Positions 9,338 to 18,058 of a stretch of DNA of 46,657 nt are shown here, in pieces; the first letter of the stretch is position 1, and every line of letters starts with the position of its first letter. Source of the stretch: Candidatus Nitrotoga sp. 1052 (GTDB lineage: Bacteria; Pseudomonadota; Gammaproteobacteria; Burkholderiales; Gallionellaceae); assembly GCF_927312905.1 (NCBI RefSeq), contig NZ_CAKMHQ010000034.1, positions 1-46,657 on the forward strand, in the 5' to 3' direction. Made by a program: the position numbers and the translations under genes. The notes under the pieces are model-generated. The model was given only the letters and a program-made list of their open reading frames with translations, made no database searches and was not told where the DNA came from.

Positions 9338-10264
9338 GTGCAGTCAGTTATATCAGTCGAAAATCTCACAAAGACCTACGCCTCGGGCTTTATGGCTCTC
9401 AAAAGCATCAATCTGGAGATTCAGCGTGGAGAAATCTTTGCCCTGCTGGGTCCGAATGGAGCCGGCAAGACGACATTAATCAACGTCATTTGCGGGATCG
9501 TCAATCCGAGCCAGGGTAAGGTTCTGGCCGACGGTCATGACATAGTTTCTGACTATCGCGCGGCCAGATCAAAAATCGGCCTGGTGCCGCAGGAGCTTTC
9601 CACCGATGCCTTCGAAACCGTTTTGGCCACGGTGAAATTTAGTCGTGGCTTGTTTGGTAAACCGCCAAACCCGGCCTATATCGAAAAAGTGCTGCGTGAT
9701 CTGTCCCTGTGGGACAAGAAAGATGCAAAAATCAGGACGCTGTCGGGCGGTATGAAGCGCCGGGTAATGATCGCCAAGGCTCTATCCCATGAACCACAGA
9801 TTCTATTTCTCGACGAGCCTTCAGCTGGCGTTGACGTCGAACTGCGCCGTGACATGTGGGAGATGGTCCGGGGATTACGAAAAAGCGGCGTGACCATTAT
9901 TCTTACCACTCATTATATTGAAGAAGCCGAGGAAATGGCCGACCGCATCGGGATAATTAGCAAAGGCACAATTATCCTGGTAGAGGACAAGGTCAGATTG
10001 ATGGATAAGCTGGGCAAAAAGCAGCTCAAGCTGTATCTGCAGTCTCCTTTGGCGCACATCCCCGAGGAACTCGCCGGATATCCACTTGAACTATCGGCCG
10101 ATGGCAATGAGCTGATCTACATCTTTGACGCCCAGGGCGAACAGACAGGAATCGCAGATATTCTACGACAGCTCGCCAAGCACGGGATCGACTTTAAGGA
10201 TCTTCAGTCGAGCCAAAGCTCACTGGAAGAAATCTTCGTTAATTTGGTAAGCGGACGATCATGA
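9338..10264 (+). CDS. ABC transporter ATP-binding protein (YadG/DrrA type)
   Basis: 308 residues from a GTG at 9338, chosen because AAGGAG lies five bases upstream. Walker A is GPNGAGKT (about 39-46), the signature is LSGGMKRR, and Walker B is [10 protein letters not shown], followed by the [13 protein letters not shown]-loop region. The C-terminal 80 residues are the extension common in drug and polysaccharide exporters of the ABC-2 class. It hydrolyses ATP on the cytoplasmic face and drives the permease encoded next, with which it overlaps by four bases (ATGA). Closest in style to E. coli YadG, whose substrate is unknown. Confidence 0.93.
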   Translation: MQSVISVENLTKTYASGFMALKSINLEIQRGEIFALLGPNGAGKTTLINVICGIVNPSQGKVLADGHDIVSDYRAARSKIGLVPQELSTDAFETVLATVKFSRGLFGKPPNPAYIEKVLRDLSLWDKKDAKIRTLSGGMKRRVMIAKALSHEPQILFLDEPSAGVDVELRRDMWEMVRGLRKSGVTIILTTHYIEEAEEMADRIGIISKGTIILVEDKVRLMDKLGKKQLKLYLQSPLAHIPEELAGYPLELSADGNELIYIFDAQGEQTGIADILRQLAKHGIDFKDLQSSQSSLEEIFVNLVSGRS

Positions 10265-11022
10265 ATTTTTATGCTATTCGCGCGATCTATTTTTTTGAGC
10301 TGGCGCGCACCTGGCGAACACTTATGCAAAGCATTGCATCGCCAGTCATTTCGACTTCGCTTTATTTCGTGGTGTTTGGCTCAGCGATCGGCTCGCGCAT
10401 GACCGAGATCGACGGTATCAGCTATGGGGCCTTTATTGTCCCCGGTCTGATCATGCTAGCCCTGTTGACGGAAAGCATTTCCAATGCCTCTTTCGGTATT
10501 TACATGCCGAAATTCTCGGGTACTATCTACGAGATCCTCTCCGCCCCTATTTCTTATGTGGAGATCGTCATTGGCTATGTTGGGGCTGCGGCCACCAAGT
10601 CCATCATCCTGGGCTTGCTCATTCTGGCCACAGCGCGGCTTTTCGTTTCATTTGAAATCGCGCATCCACTGTGGATGATTATCTTCTTGGTACTCACTGC
10701 CGTTACCTTCAGCCTCTTCGGTTTTATTATCGGTATTTGGGCTGACGGATTCGAGAAGTTACAAATCATACCCATGATGATCATCACGCCGCTGGCTTTT
10801 CTGGGCGGAAGTTTTTATTCGATTAGCATGCTGCCACCCCTGTGGCAAAAAATCACGCTGTTCAACCCGGTGGTCTACCTGATAAGTGGTTTCAGATGGA
10901 GCTTTTATGGCGTTTCAGACGTCAACGTGGCCATCAGCGTTGGTATGACGTTGGTCTTTCTTCTCCTGTGTCTCACAGTCGTGTGGTGGATTTTCAAGAC
11001 GGGATACCGACTCAAGAGCTGA
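10261..11022 (+). CDS. ABC-2 type permease (YadH-like)
   Basis: 253 residues with six predicted hydrophobic segments: roughly 20-45, 57-78, 100-130, 138-160, 168-190 and 222-245. It has the ABC-2 motif near [16 protein letters not shown] before the last helices. It is the inner-membrane half of an exporter with the preceding ATPase; the ATGA overlap shows translational coupling. Its substrate is not predictable from sequence. The next gene, queD, is convergent and separated by about 45 bases without a visible terminator. Confidence 0.92.
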   Translation: MNFYAIRAIYFFELARTWRTLMQSIASPVISTSLYFVVFGSAIGSRMTEIDGISYGAFIVPGLIMLALLTESISNASFGIYMPKFSGTIYEILSAPISYVEIVIGYVGAAATKSIILGLLILATARLFVSFEIAHPLWMIIFLVLTAVTFSLFGFIIGIWADGFEKLQIIPMMIITPLAFLGGSFYSISMLPPLWQKITLFNPVVYLISGFRWSFYGVSDVNVAISVGMTLVFLLLCLTVVWWIFKTGYRLKS

Positions 11023-11067
11023 GGATGCCAAGATTGTGCAGATGCAGCAATCATTAATTCATCAAAG

Positions 11068-11517
11068 TTAGCTTGAGTTGCGCAGGCAGTCTGCCCAGTT
11101 ATTTGGCGTCTCGTAAATGCGCACGCGTTCCAGTTGCAGGTTATTCCCAAAGCTATGGTGATATGCGCTGTCGAGCAGCTTGAATGCCAGCATGGCAAGA
11201 TTTTCTGCGGTGGGTGGCACTTCCAGAACTACAGTTTTGTGGTTGGGCAGTGAGTTCAGAAAATCCAATACCGCTTTGTCACTGCGATATACCAGGAAGG
11301 CATGGTCCCACGCATCCACCAGTTGTTCCTTGGCTATGCGTTTCACTTCAGTGTAGTCCATTACCATGCCTTGTTCGGATAAGCCATCGGTGGTGATGAT
11401 CTCGCCGGACAGGGTAATCTCAATGGCGTAGCGGTGGCCGTGCAAATGCCGGCACTGGCTGGTGTGACTGGGGATGCGGTGACCTGCATCAAATTCTAGC
11501 CTTCGGGTAATTTGCAT
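11068..11517 (-). CDS. queD: 6-carboxytetrahydropterin synthase (QueD / 6-pyruvoyl-tetrahydropterin synthase family)
   Basis: 149 residues. QueD converts dihydroneopterin triphosphate to 6-carboxytetrahydropterin in queuosine and other deazapurine biosynthesis. Zinc ligands are visible as His13 and the HLHGH motif (His26, His28), with catalytic Cys22; the downstream WDHAFL and the PPTAENLA motif carry the other active residues. Length is somewhat greater than E. coli QueD (about 120), as in many betaproteobacteria. No other que gene is in the window. It is divergent from bfd-bfr. The bases 11080-11100 before its 3' end show no strong terminator. Confidence 0.88.
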   Translation of the reverse strand: MQITRRLEFDAGHRIPSHTSQCRHLHGHRYAIEITLSGEIITTDGLSEQGMVMDYTEVKRIAKEQLVDAWDHAFLVYRSDKAVLDFLNSLPNHKTVVLEVPPTAENLAMLAFKLLDSAYHHSFGNNLQLERVRIYETPNNWADCLRNSS

Positions 11518-11831
11518 GATGGGTGCGAGCTGTGTAGGTGTGCGGATTATAACTTGAATGCAGCAAGCGCATCCCGTAAGGCGCGCAGCGCTTCCTGCTT
11601 TCCTCGGCTTTCTCTTGCAACTGCAAGAGGCTCGCCAGCCTATCCACCCAAGTTAAGCATCCCTCCAAATAACAAATAAGTTGCATTTTGTTTATTATTA
11701 AGTATCATTCTCATTATTGATTAGAGAATCAGCCGTGGAAAAGTTTGACCAGAACCCGTCTCCCAGCATCAAGAAGCAGTTTTATTGCGGGACAAAAACA
11801 AGCTGATCTACATAAGATAAAGGCCAGAATT
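11518..11831. other. divergent region between queD and bfd
   Basis: About 310 bases containing the promoters of both genes. A Fur-box-like sequence lies at 11700-11718. No other gene was recognised. Confidence 0.45.
11700..11718 (+). promoter_or_regulatory. putative Fur box upstream of bfd-bfr
   Basis: AAGTATCATTCTCATTATT; its reverse complement matches the 19-base Fur consensus at about 13 positions by hand count. It lies about 110 bases before bfd, in a region rich in AT. Iron control of bfd through Fur is known in other proteobacteria, so the site is plausible but unproven. Confidence 0.5.
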
Positions 11832-12056
11832 ATGTATATTTGTATTTGTAAGGGCATCACCGATTCCGCCATCCGTGAAGCCGTCTGTCAAGGCGCATGT
11901 CGTATGCGGGATTTGAAAACTTGTCTGGGTGTAGGTACGCAGTGCGGTAAATGTGCCTGCCATGCCAAGCAGGTTTTGAATGAGGTTCTGGCAGACTTAA
12001 GGCATGTTAAAGTAATTTCACATCAACCCAGCCATCTGGTTGAGGCCATAACCTAA
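11832..12056 (+). CDS. bfd: bacterioferritin-associated ferredoxin
   Basis: 74 residues from ATG 11832. The reading frame extends further upstream, but the family begins at MYICICKG, so this start is preferred. All four [2Fe-2S] ligands are present at Cys4, Cys6, Cys38 and Cys41, in the same spacing as E. coli Bfd. Bfd binds bacterioferritin and reduces its stored ferric iron so that it can be released. The following bfr starts 11 bases after the stop, so the two are one operon. The last 41 bases of the gene were copied together with bfr into the second locus at 14460-14975. Confidence 0.93.
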   Translation: MYICICKGITDSAIREAVCQGACRMRDLKTCLGVGTQCGKCACHAKQVLNEVLADLRHVKVISHQPSHLVEAIT

Positions 12057-12531
12057 GGAAGCCAACATGAAAGGCAATAAAGACATCATTCAGTTTCTAA
12101 ACAGTCAACTGAAACTCGAGCTGACTGCCATTAACCAGTATTTTCTTCACGCACGCATGTACAAGAACTGGGGTTTTAATAGCCTGGGCAAGCACGAGTA
12201 TGACGAATCCATCGAGGAAATGAAGCACGCTGATCTGCTGGTAGAGCGCGTTTTGTTTCTGGAAGGCCTGCCTAATTTGCAGGAACTCGGCAAGCTGATG
12301 ATCGGCGAAAAAGCCGAGGAGTGCGTGGCCTGCGATCTCAAGCTAGAATTAGCCGCACGCGATAATCTGGTCGCTGCGATGGCGGCCTGTGAAAGTGCTA
12401 GCGATTATGTTTCTCGCGAAATTTTTAAAAAAATTCTGGAAGACACCGAAAAGCACATTGATTGGCTGGAAACCCAGTTGGACGTGATGCAGAAAGTCGG
12501 CATCCAGAATTGGCTACAAAGCCAGATGTAA
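12016..12531 (+). repeat. inverted duplication, arm 1 (bfd 3' end plus bfr)
   Basis: From the sequence TTTCACATCAAC inside bfd to the stop codon of bfr. It is matched by the reverse complement of 14460-14975 with about five differences by eye, two of them in the first 45 bases of bfr and the rest in the 50 bases upstream. The match stops sharply after the bfr stop codon. Confidence 0.93.
12067..12531 (+). CDS. bfr: bacterioferritin, copy 1
   Basis: 154 residues, full family length. The 24-subunit heme-containing cage stores iron as a ferric mineral. Ferroxidase ligands Glu18, Glu51, His54, Glu127 and His130 are visible and Met52 is the heme ligand. A TAAGGA site sits before the ATG. It is co-transcribed with bfd. 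An almost identical copy lies 2 kb away in inverted orientation; the proteins differ only at residue 13 (Ser here, Gly there). The close match suggests recent duplication or gene conversion. Confidence 0.97.
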   Translation: MKGNKDIIQFLNSQLKLELTAINQYFLHARMYKNWGFNSLGKHEYDESIEEMKHADLLVERVLFLEGLPNLQELGKLMIGEKAEECVACDLKLELAARDNLVAAMAACESASDYVSREIFKKILEDTEKHIDWLETQLDVMQKVGIQNWLQSQM

Positions 12532-12647
12532 CTCGATATCAGCCGCCAACGCCTCCGGCCAGAGGTTTTTTATAAGTCAGTTCTCTTGGGTAAATAATTT
12601 ACAGCAATCAAATCGGTTGTGTTTTCAATTTTATGCGCCCTGGATTC

Positions 12648-12679
12648 AAAAACAAAAATGCAGCATCTTATGCTGCATT
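12648..12679 (-). terminator. rho-independent terminator of the DUF4139 gene
   Basis: A perfect 10-base stem (AATGCAGCAT / ATGCTGCATT, 12657-12679) with a 3-base loop. On the minus strand it is followed by a run of T (the A-rich 12648-12658 on the plus strand). It lies 44 bases after the minus-strand stop at 12723. Confidence 0.8.
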
Positions 12680-12722
12680 AGCTCATGGCTGGATTACCCA
12701 AAGAATATGATTCCCCGCAGTA

Positions 12723-14165
12723 TCAATATTTGACGCGCACCCGGTAAGTCAACGTGGCCTTACCGTCAGCGGGTACCGTTACTTTCCATTCTGCGATGCC
12801 GGACGTCGCCTTGGTGTGAGGTTGAGATTCGGATATCATCGTCCAGTCACCAGGCATGGGTTCTCGCACCACCACTGTGACTGACTCGTTCTTGGCATTT
12901 TTCAATACAATCTGGTAGGCACTTTCGAAGATGTTACTAGTACGCCCCGTTCCGGCCAGTTTCTGAAAATCCGTCTGCTTCTTGTCGGCTGTTACATCAA
13001 ATGCATCCCCCAATTTCAGGCGAATAGACTCATTTTTAGGTGTGTGATTAATTTGATCTTCACCTACAAATTGGGCATTGCTATGAGCATCTTTTTTGTA
13101 AACACGGATTACCCCCTTGGGTAGCGGAATCCCTAAGCCCTCGCCCTTGTTTTGAAATTCTACAAAGACACCCACTTTAAGCTTCTGACCAATGTCTCCA
13201 TACTGTCCAGAATAATAGTAATTCGCACCTACCAACAAAAACTCTTTATTTATGGGTACGCTGGATGCCGACATCAGCGCCACCTGCTTGGTCTGGTTCT
13301 CCATTAATGTCGTAGCGCGTTGCAGCGTATAGAGATGATATTCAAACAGTGATTCTTCTTTCATCTCCTCCGCATCTGCCATTTTCGGCGTCATAGCCAT
13401 CATGTTGCGCGAAATTGATTGCGGTTGGCGCACCCGGTTCAGATCGCCGGCAACCAGTTGCAACTTGGCATTCGGATACGCTGCCCCACTTTGATTGGTT
13501 AGCGTGACCCAGCCATTGAGATCAAGGCGGTCATCGCGTTCATTTAATTCAGCCACATAGTCGGCGCGCCATGATAGCCCAGCAGTCAAATAGGAAAGTT
13601 CAAGATTTTGTTCGCCCGCAACAGGGTTGATGAGTGAGACAACCAGAGTAGGTTTGTCACGTAAATTTTCCGGAACACCGGAGAATGCCAAGCGACCAGG
13701 GATGCCGGTCTCTATACGGTCGGAAAATTTGAGTACGGTACCCCCATTGGTTGCAAGCACTGTGGCTGTTTCTCTGATTTCCGTACCGGTGGCTGGGTTG
13801 GTTCGAATTACTGTCACCTCTTTATTGAGATATTTCTCCAGCAGTTTCTGCGGCGTCAACAGATCAAAATCGAAATTTTGCTCCTGCAAGCGGAATCCGC
13901 CGGGATTGGTGAGATTGCGCAATAGTGCCGTCTCGGGCCGCATTTGAGCGGAGACTTCGCGCCAAGCCAGTTTATTGAAATCACGATCCAGTTTTACCCT
14001 GCGTGCATCTTTAATTAAAGCCAAGTTGTCGTTGTAAATCGTGACAGCGACTTCCTTTTGATCTGACAGCGTTGTGGCTTTCTCATCCCGAGGAGCGGCA
14101 GCTCCATTTAGAGATGTTAATAGGGAACTCGCTACAATCATGTTTGCAATTGATACCTTTGACAT
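12723..14165 (-). CDS. exported DUF4139-domain protein
   Basis: 480 residues. A signal peptide is seen at 1-24 (MSKVSIANMIVASSLLTSLNGAAA), so the protein is probably periplasmic or envelope-bound. The middle and C-terminal parts show the DUF4139 pattern (LSYLTAGLSWRADYVAELN, then GWVTLTNQSGAAYPNA, and a C-terminal beta-rich domain ending LTYRVRVKY). The family is widespread in proteobacteria with no firm biochemical role. It is transcribed alone, between the two inverted bfr arms, which places it in the segment that could flip by recombination between them. The start at 14165 has a GGGGAAAT stretch upstream. Confidence 0.85.
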   Translation of the reverse strand: MSKVSIANMIVASSLLTSLNGAAAPRDEKATTLSDQKEVAVTIYNDNLALIKDARRVKLDRDFNKLAWREVSAQMRPETALLRNLTNPGGFRLQEQNFDFDLLTPQKLLEKYLNKEVTVIRTNPATGTEIRETATVLATNGGTVLKFSDRIETGIPGRLAFSGVPENLRDKPTLVVSLINPVAGEQNLELSYLTAGLSWRADYVAELNERDDRLDLNGWVTLTNQSGAAYPNAKLQLVAGDLNRVRQPQSISRNMMAMTPKMADAEEMKEESLFEYHLYTLQRATTLMENQTKQVALMSASSVPINKEFLLVGANYYYSGQYGDIGQKLKVGVFVEFQNKGEGLGIPLPKGVIRVYKKDAHSNAQFVGEDQINHTPKNESIRLKLGDAFDVTADKKQTDFQKLAGTGRTSNIFESAYQIVLKNAKNESVTVVVREPMPGDWTMISESQPHTKATSGIAEWKVTVPADGKATLTYRVRVKY

Positions 14166-14459
14166 TTAATTTCCCCTTTATAGTCCGCAAATTGACATTT
14201 GAAGTACCCCACCTTATGGTGGTTTGATATAGCGTATTTTTGATTCGATATGACTGATGACCGTTGGGTGAGTGAGAGGTAGAAAGGTCGAGCAAGGTGA
14301 TTGCCCAGCGATGGGATGAATCGAACCACGATCCACAAGTGGCTGAATCGCGCGAGGCGCAGGTGCGGGTCTGCGCAAGCTCAAAGCAAGAAAAACTCAT
14401 GGAGGACGCCCCTTGCTGATGCAAACAGGCTCGGAATCAAGCCCCCAACCCAGAACGAT
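14166..14459. other. intergenic region between DUF4139 gene and bfr copy 2
   Basis: About 290 bases. The left half holds the promoter of the DUF4139 gene; the right half (14282-14418) holds a frameshifted transposase relic. No gene is intact here. Confidence 0.5.
14282..14418 (+). pseudogene. relic of an IS630-type transposase helix-turn-helix
   Basis: Three frames must be joined: RSSKVIAQRW (14288 onward), MNRTTIHKWLNRAR (14316-14357) and GAGLRKLKARKTHGGRPLL (up to 14418). Together they match the start of IS630-like transposases, where a helix-turn-helix of the form NRxTxxKWL is followed by a LKAxKxxGRP linker. At least two frameshifts are needed and both ends are missing, so it cannot be active. 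It lies directly beside the breakpoint of the second bfr copy. Confidence 0.45.
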
Positions 14460-14924
14460 TTACATCTGGCTTTGTAGCCAATTCTGGATGCCGACTTTCT
14501 GCATCACGTCCAACTGGGTTTCCAGCCAATCAATGTGCTTTTCGGTGTCTTCCAGAATTTTTTTAAAAATTTCGCGAGAAACATAATCGCTAGCACTTTC
14601 ACAGGCCGCCATCGCAGCGACCAGATTATCGCGTGCGGCTAATTCTAGCTTGAGATCGCAGGCCACGCACTCCTCGGCTTTTTCGCCGATCATCAGCTTG
14701 CCGAGTTCCTGCAAATTAGGCAGGCCTTCCAGAAACAAAACGCGCTCTACCAGCAGATCAGCGTGCTTCATTTCCTCGATGGATTCGTCATACTCGTGCT
14801 TGCCCAGGCTATTAAAACCCCAGTTCTTGTACATGCGTGCGTGAAGAAAATACTGGTTAATGGCAGTCAGCTCGAGTTTCAGTTGACCGTTGAGAAACTG
14901 AATGATGTCTTTATTGCCTTTCAT
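14460..14924 (-). CDS. bfr: bacterioferritin, copy 2
   Basis: 154 residues, identical to copy 1 except Gly for Ser at residue 13. All ferroxidase ligands and heme-binding Met52 are kept, so it should fold and work, and can assemble with copy 1. It has its own TAAGGAGG-type ribosome site. It has no bfd gene; only the last 41 bases of bfd remain upstream. It follows the lipoprotein and subtilase genes on the same strand after about 135 bases with no clear Fur box, so its control may differ from that of copy 1 and may be read through from the protease operon. Confidence 0.95.
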   Translation of the reverse strand: MKGNKDIIQFLNGQLKLELTAINQYFLHARMYKNWGFNSLGKHEYDESIEEMKHADLLVERVLFLEGLPNLQELGKLMIGEKAEECVACDLKLELAARDNLVAAMAACESASDYVSREIFKKILEDTEKHIDWLETQLDVMQKVGIQNWLQSQM

Positions 14925-14975
14925 GTTGGCCTCCTTAGGTTATGACCTCAACCAGATGGCTGAGTTGATGTGAAA
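14460..14975 (-). repeat. inverted duplication, arm 2
   Basis: Reverse complement of 12016-12531, about 516 bases with roughly five mismatches. One differing base gives this copy a better ribosome site (AAGGAGG against AAGGAAG). The arms are 1.9 kb apart and could pair in homologous recombination, inverting the DUF4139 gene. Confidence 0.93.
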
Positions 14976-15059
14976 GAATTTGTACGCTTTATATTTCTCT
15001 TGAGTAGTCTGAATATACGGTCGCTGGTGTTCCGGTAGTAGTCGGACAGTACCGGGTAT

Positions 15060-15551
15060 TTATTTTGACTCTGAAGCCGAATTTTCAATAGTTGCGATCC
15101 AGATTTCTATTCCGTAACCTTCTATGCGCTGATCGATGCGTTTGCCGACAATTTTGACTTCATGGCCAACAAATGGCTTAAGGGTTTCAACGTCAAGACC
15201 GGCCACGTACACGTTTAATTTATTTGTACCGACATCCAGCCTGAATGGCATGTCGCGGGTGTTCGGCCCCTCTCGAACATGGGCCAGTTGAAGCACACCG
15301 ATAAGAACTTCCTCTGGTTCCGGCCTTTCCAGATAGAAAGACTTTTCGGCGAAAACTTGCAGAGGCTTCAGCTTTTCATCTCGCGGAATAATTTTTTTTC
15401 CATACTGCCCGGGAGTCACCGGCACCTCCGATGTGGGTCGCCGGTGGCTCGTCTTGCCAGGTTCGCTTGTGTTTGCGAACGGTTTACAGCCGATCCCAAG
15501 ACAAGCTGCCAGAATGACTGCAACAAAAGCTCGCTGTACTCCTGTCAGCAT
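15060..15551 (-). CDS. putative lipoprotein of unknown function
   Basis: 163 residues with a lipoprotein signal peptide: hydrophobic 8-21 and lipobox LGIGC with the acylated Cys at 22. A Pro/Ser-rich linker follows to about 60. The folded part (about 70-160) is predicted as beta-rich with FRLDVGTNKLNVYVAG and FVGHEVKIVGKRID; that spacing is like a small OB-type barrel, which is my inference. The family is not recognised. It begins six bases after the stop of the subtilase gene, so the two are one operon and probably share a compartment; it might be a partner or inhibitor of the protease. Confidence 0.7.
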   Translation of the reverse strand: MLTGVQRAFVAVILAACLGIGCKPFANTSEPGKTSHRRPTSEVPVTPGQYGKKIIPRDEKLKPLQVFAEKSFYLERPEPEEVLIGVLQLAHVREGPNTRDMPFRLDVGTNKLNVYVAGLDVETLKPFVGHEVKIVGKRIDQRIEGYGIEIWIATIENSASESK

Positions 15552-15556
15552 CGAAA

Positions 15557-17431
15557 TTAATTGCGGACGTGGGTTGCCCAGTACACTGTTTGAGACCCCG
15601 TGGGAACATTGTATCCCCTGATTCGGATCACCCAGGTTCCCGCTTGCAAAGCACCGTTCACGCCAGTTCGCTCGAAGATACTGACACCTGAGTAGCCTTT
15701 GGCCCGCTCGATACCCGATGGATCAATCAGATGCACGTCGATATCGTTGTGAGTCTGCGTTGCCGATTCGGGCCACCACAAGGCGGCATCCAGATTACTT
15801 TTGCCGACCCCGACGTTTATGGGAATGTCGATATTAACGTGATTCCCAACGGATACCTTGCCCCACCAAGCGTGCCCATTGGTCGCCATTTGAATAGGCC
15901 CCGCACCCACCGTGTTGTCATAGGGCCATTCCCTCTGACCATAGAGGATCATGAAAGCATATGTCTGGCCGTTGTCGAATGATCCAAACTGTTGCAACCA
16001 GTTGCGAGCCAGCATGGCGGCAGCCGCCGCATAAGGTGTGGCGCCACTTGTGCCACTGAACACCTGTAACGCGGTATCGTTAGTATTGCTGGCTGTCTCG
16101 CTCCATGTTGGGGCCTGAATATCCGGCTTGTAACGCGAGTCGGTAGCGGGTCCGCGCCCTTGATTATTGTACTGTGCGCCACCGTCAGTCATGAAACCAC
16201 CGACACCGAGGACCTTGTGCGCGATTCCCGGCGAACGCACTGTCGATGCGTTCGGACCAAAATTTCCATTGGCTGAGACGAAAATGATGCCGGCATCGTA
16301 AGCATTGTCGGCTGCTGTTGCGATAGTGCCAGTCTCTGACTCGCTCGCCTGGATCTCACCGACCAGGACCTTGTCAAACGCCGCGATGCCTGCTTGAATA
16401 CCTCGCACGGCAGCCGCCGTGTTTAAACCGCCAGACGTATAGATCTGCCAGCTATCCAGGTTTATTGCAGTAACGCCCCGGTACTGGTTACCAAGTCTAT
16501 TGTTTCCGGTCAGAAGTCCGGCGGAACTCGTGCCGTGATTCCATGAAAAGTCTGTAGGATCGAAATTGGGATTCGATGTGTCGTTGCAGTTATTCCCACC
16601 GTTGACGCAATCCCGCATCCATGCAATGTGATCGGGCGAATTGAACATGTCGTGTGTGTCTCGAACTCCTGTGTCGAGAAGACCGATCCATGGGTTGGTA
16701 AGTCCCAAGTTGAAATAAGGATCCGAGACAATTCTGTCCCGACCATCCTGAGCATCGTTATTGTTGTTTGCGTCTTGCGGCGGTTTTTCACCTCCCTCTA
16801 CTGGTTGGAGATAAACGACTTCCCGGGATTCAGAAAGACGTTTTACTTCTCCGATTTTGACGGTTCCAACGACGCTATTGACGATCCAGAAACTGTCGGA
16901 TTGCTTGAAATTGCCGTACTTAGCCAGTTTTTTCAAAGACTGAGCCTGAGACTCCTCGCGCGCTCTCTTGAGTTTGTTGATTGCATCCAATCGCCGGGTT
17001 TTACCTTTTTCACGATTCTCCTCCGAGCCTAATTCGGGCAGTCGTGGTATCCGTGTATCCTCCTTGAACGTGACGATGATCTCTACAGATTCGTCAGCAT
17101 TTTTTGTACCGATCCATTCCAGAAGCACGGGGCTGATCTTCGAGATAGGGCGGGTCTCGCCACCATCGTTATCTTTCTTTTCATATTTTTCATCTATGTA
17201 GATATTCTTGACGGGAATCTCATATGTGCCGGAAAACTCGCCTGTTACATCTTTAGAAGTGGATGCCGATCGGACCTGATTCAATGGGTCAAGTACCACA
17301 CCGTAAGGGTTATGAATGCCGTCGTCGAATTTAGGCTCCGGAACCTTCGTCTGTGTTGTGCACCCAATCACGGACGTTACGAAGACAACGAAACTCAGGG
17401 AAACTAAATATTGATTGCTGTTTCTTTGCAT
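15557..17431 (-). CDS. S8-family subtilisin-like serine protease, lipoprotein
   Basis: 625 residues from ATG 17431, chosen because GGAGGT lies just upstream; a longer frame starts at 17446. The signal peptide ends at VIGC, so Cys24 would be lipidated and the protease tethered to the envelope. Residues 110-210 resemble an I9-type pro-domain (EIIVTFKED to VVYLQP). The triad is visible: Asp253 in LLDTGVRDTH, His299 in NHGTSSAG and Ser462 in SGTSGATP, with Asn in SANGNFG as oxyanion residue. The C-terminal 100 residues form a beta-sandwich (P-domain/PPC style, NDIDVHLIDPSG). It leads an operon with the lipoprotein. Confidence 0.92.
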   Translation of the reverse strand: MQRNSNQYLVSLSFVVFVTSVIGCTTQTKVPEPKFDDGIHNPYGVVLDPLNQVRSASTSKDVTGEFSGTYEIPVKNIYIDEKYEKKDNDGGETRPISKISPVLLEWIGTKNADESVEIIVTFKEDTRIPRLPELGSEENREKGKTRRLDAINKLKRAREESQAQSLKKLAKYGNFKQSDSFWIVNSVVGTVKIGEVKRLSESREVVYLQPVEGGEKPPQDANNNNDAQDGRDRIVSDPYFNLGLTNPWIGLLDTGVRDTHDMFNSPDHIAWMRDCVNGGNNCNDTSNPNFDPTDFSWNHGTSSAGLLTGNNRLGNQYRGVTAINLDSWQIYTSGGLNTAAAVRGIQAGIAAFDKVLVGEIQASESETGTIATAADNAYDAGIIFVSANGNFGPNASTVRSPGIAHKVLGVGGFMTDGGAQYNNQGRGPATDSRYKPDIQAPTWSETASNTNDTALQVFSGTSGATPYAAAAAMLARNWLQQFGSFDNGQTYAFMILYGQREWPYDNTVGAGPIQMATNGHAWWGKVSVGNHVNIDIPINVGVGKSNLDAALWWPESATQTHNDIDVHLIDPSGIERAKGYSGVSIFERTGVNGALQAGTWVIRIRGYNVPTGSQTVYWATHVRN

Positions 17432-17524
17432 GATTTTTACCTCCATTTAATATAACTTCAAGAATTAAAAATAAATTTTTAAGTAGATTAAATTTATAAA
17501 GTGGGTGGATTATTAAGCGCTGAG

Positions 17525-18058
17525 TTAATCAATACGAACCGATCTCGACCGGAACTTCACGCCAGAGATCGTGTTCCGGTCACTCACCGGAGGGGGAACG
17601 CCAGCCTTCAACCAACAGCGGCCACGTGGCCCCTGAATTCCCCGCCGCAAATAGGACCAAGCCGCACACATTTGATCGTTCGTGCATGCAGTCTCGCAGG
17701 TCTTCCATGAGTCGATCAAGAAATTGTTATAGTCTGACCCTGGACGATTGGTATTATCCTCTGCCTTCAGATCGCGTTTTGAAATGTGTTCACGTGAGCC
17801 GGAGTTGCAGCAATTATCCTTAACCAGAGTTGGAATTCTGTCCTTGAGCCAGCAATGTCCACTTGGCCCCTGGATTCCAGGTTTGACCCAAGTCCAAGCC
17901 TGACATCGAGGATCGCCCCCGCATGAGTTTCTGCAGACAAATGCCGAATGTGCATTGAAATTGGCATAATCGAAACCGGGCAAATTGAATCCGTCGACAG
18001 CGTGTGCTGGTATGGAAAACACCGATATCGCGGCTGCAACAAGAAGGTAAGATCGCAT
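17525..18058 (-). CDS. secreted protein with two PAN/Apple domains
   Basis: 177 residues from ATG 18058, chosen because GGAGGA lies upstream and a signal peptide follows (MRSYLLVAAAISVFSIPAHA). Two PAN_4-type repeats cover about 24-95 and 105-170. Each starts with PGxDYxNF, has a CxxxC pair (CRNSCGG, CETACTN), then CxAWxxxxxGIQGPxGxCWLK; the second is clearly a duplicate of the first. Such domains bind protein or carbohydrate outside the cytoplasm and are disulphide-bonded. It lies just upstream of the subtilase on the same strand, about 95 bases away, so it may be part of the same exported set. Confidence 0.82.
   Translation of the reverse strand: MRSYLLVAAAISVFSIPAHAVDGFNLPGFDYANFNAHSAFVCRNSCGGDPRCQAWTWVKPGIQGPSGHCWLKDRIPTLVKDNCCNSGSREHISKRDLKAEDNTNRPGSDYNNFLIDSWKTCETACTNDQMCAAWSYLRRGIQGPRGRCWLKAGVPPPVSDRNTISGVKFRSRSVRID

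Noticed and set aside
12551-12576. Possible terminator after bfr copy 1
   Set aside because: Only a 4-base stem before the T run; too weak to call.
14320-14345. tRNA T-arm-like sequence on the minus strand
   Set aside because: No acceptor stem, anticodon arm or CCA-compatible end could be built around it.
14083-14424. 113-codon minus-strand frame overlapping the DUF4139 start
   Set aside because: It overlaps the signal peptide of a real gene and its far part is the reverse of a transposase relic.
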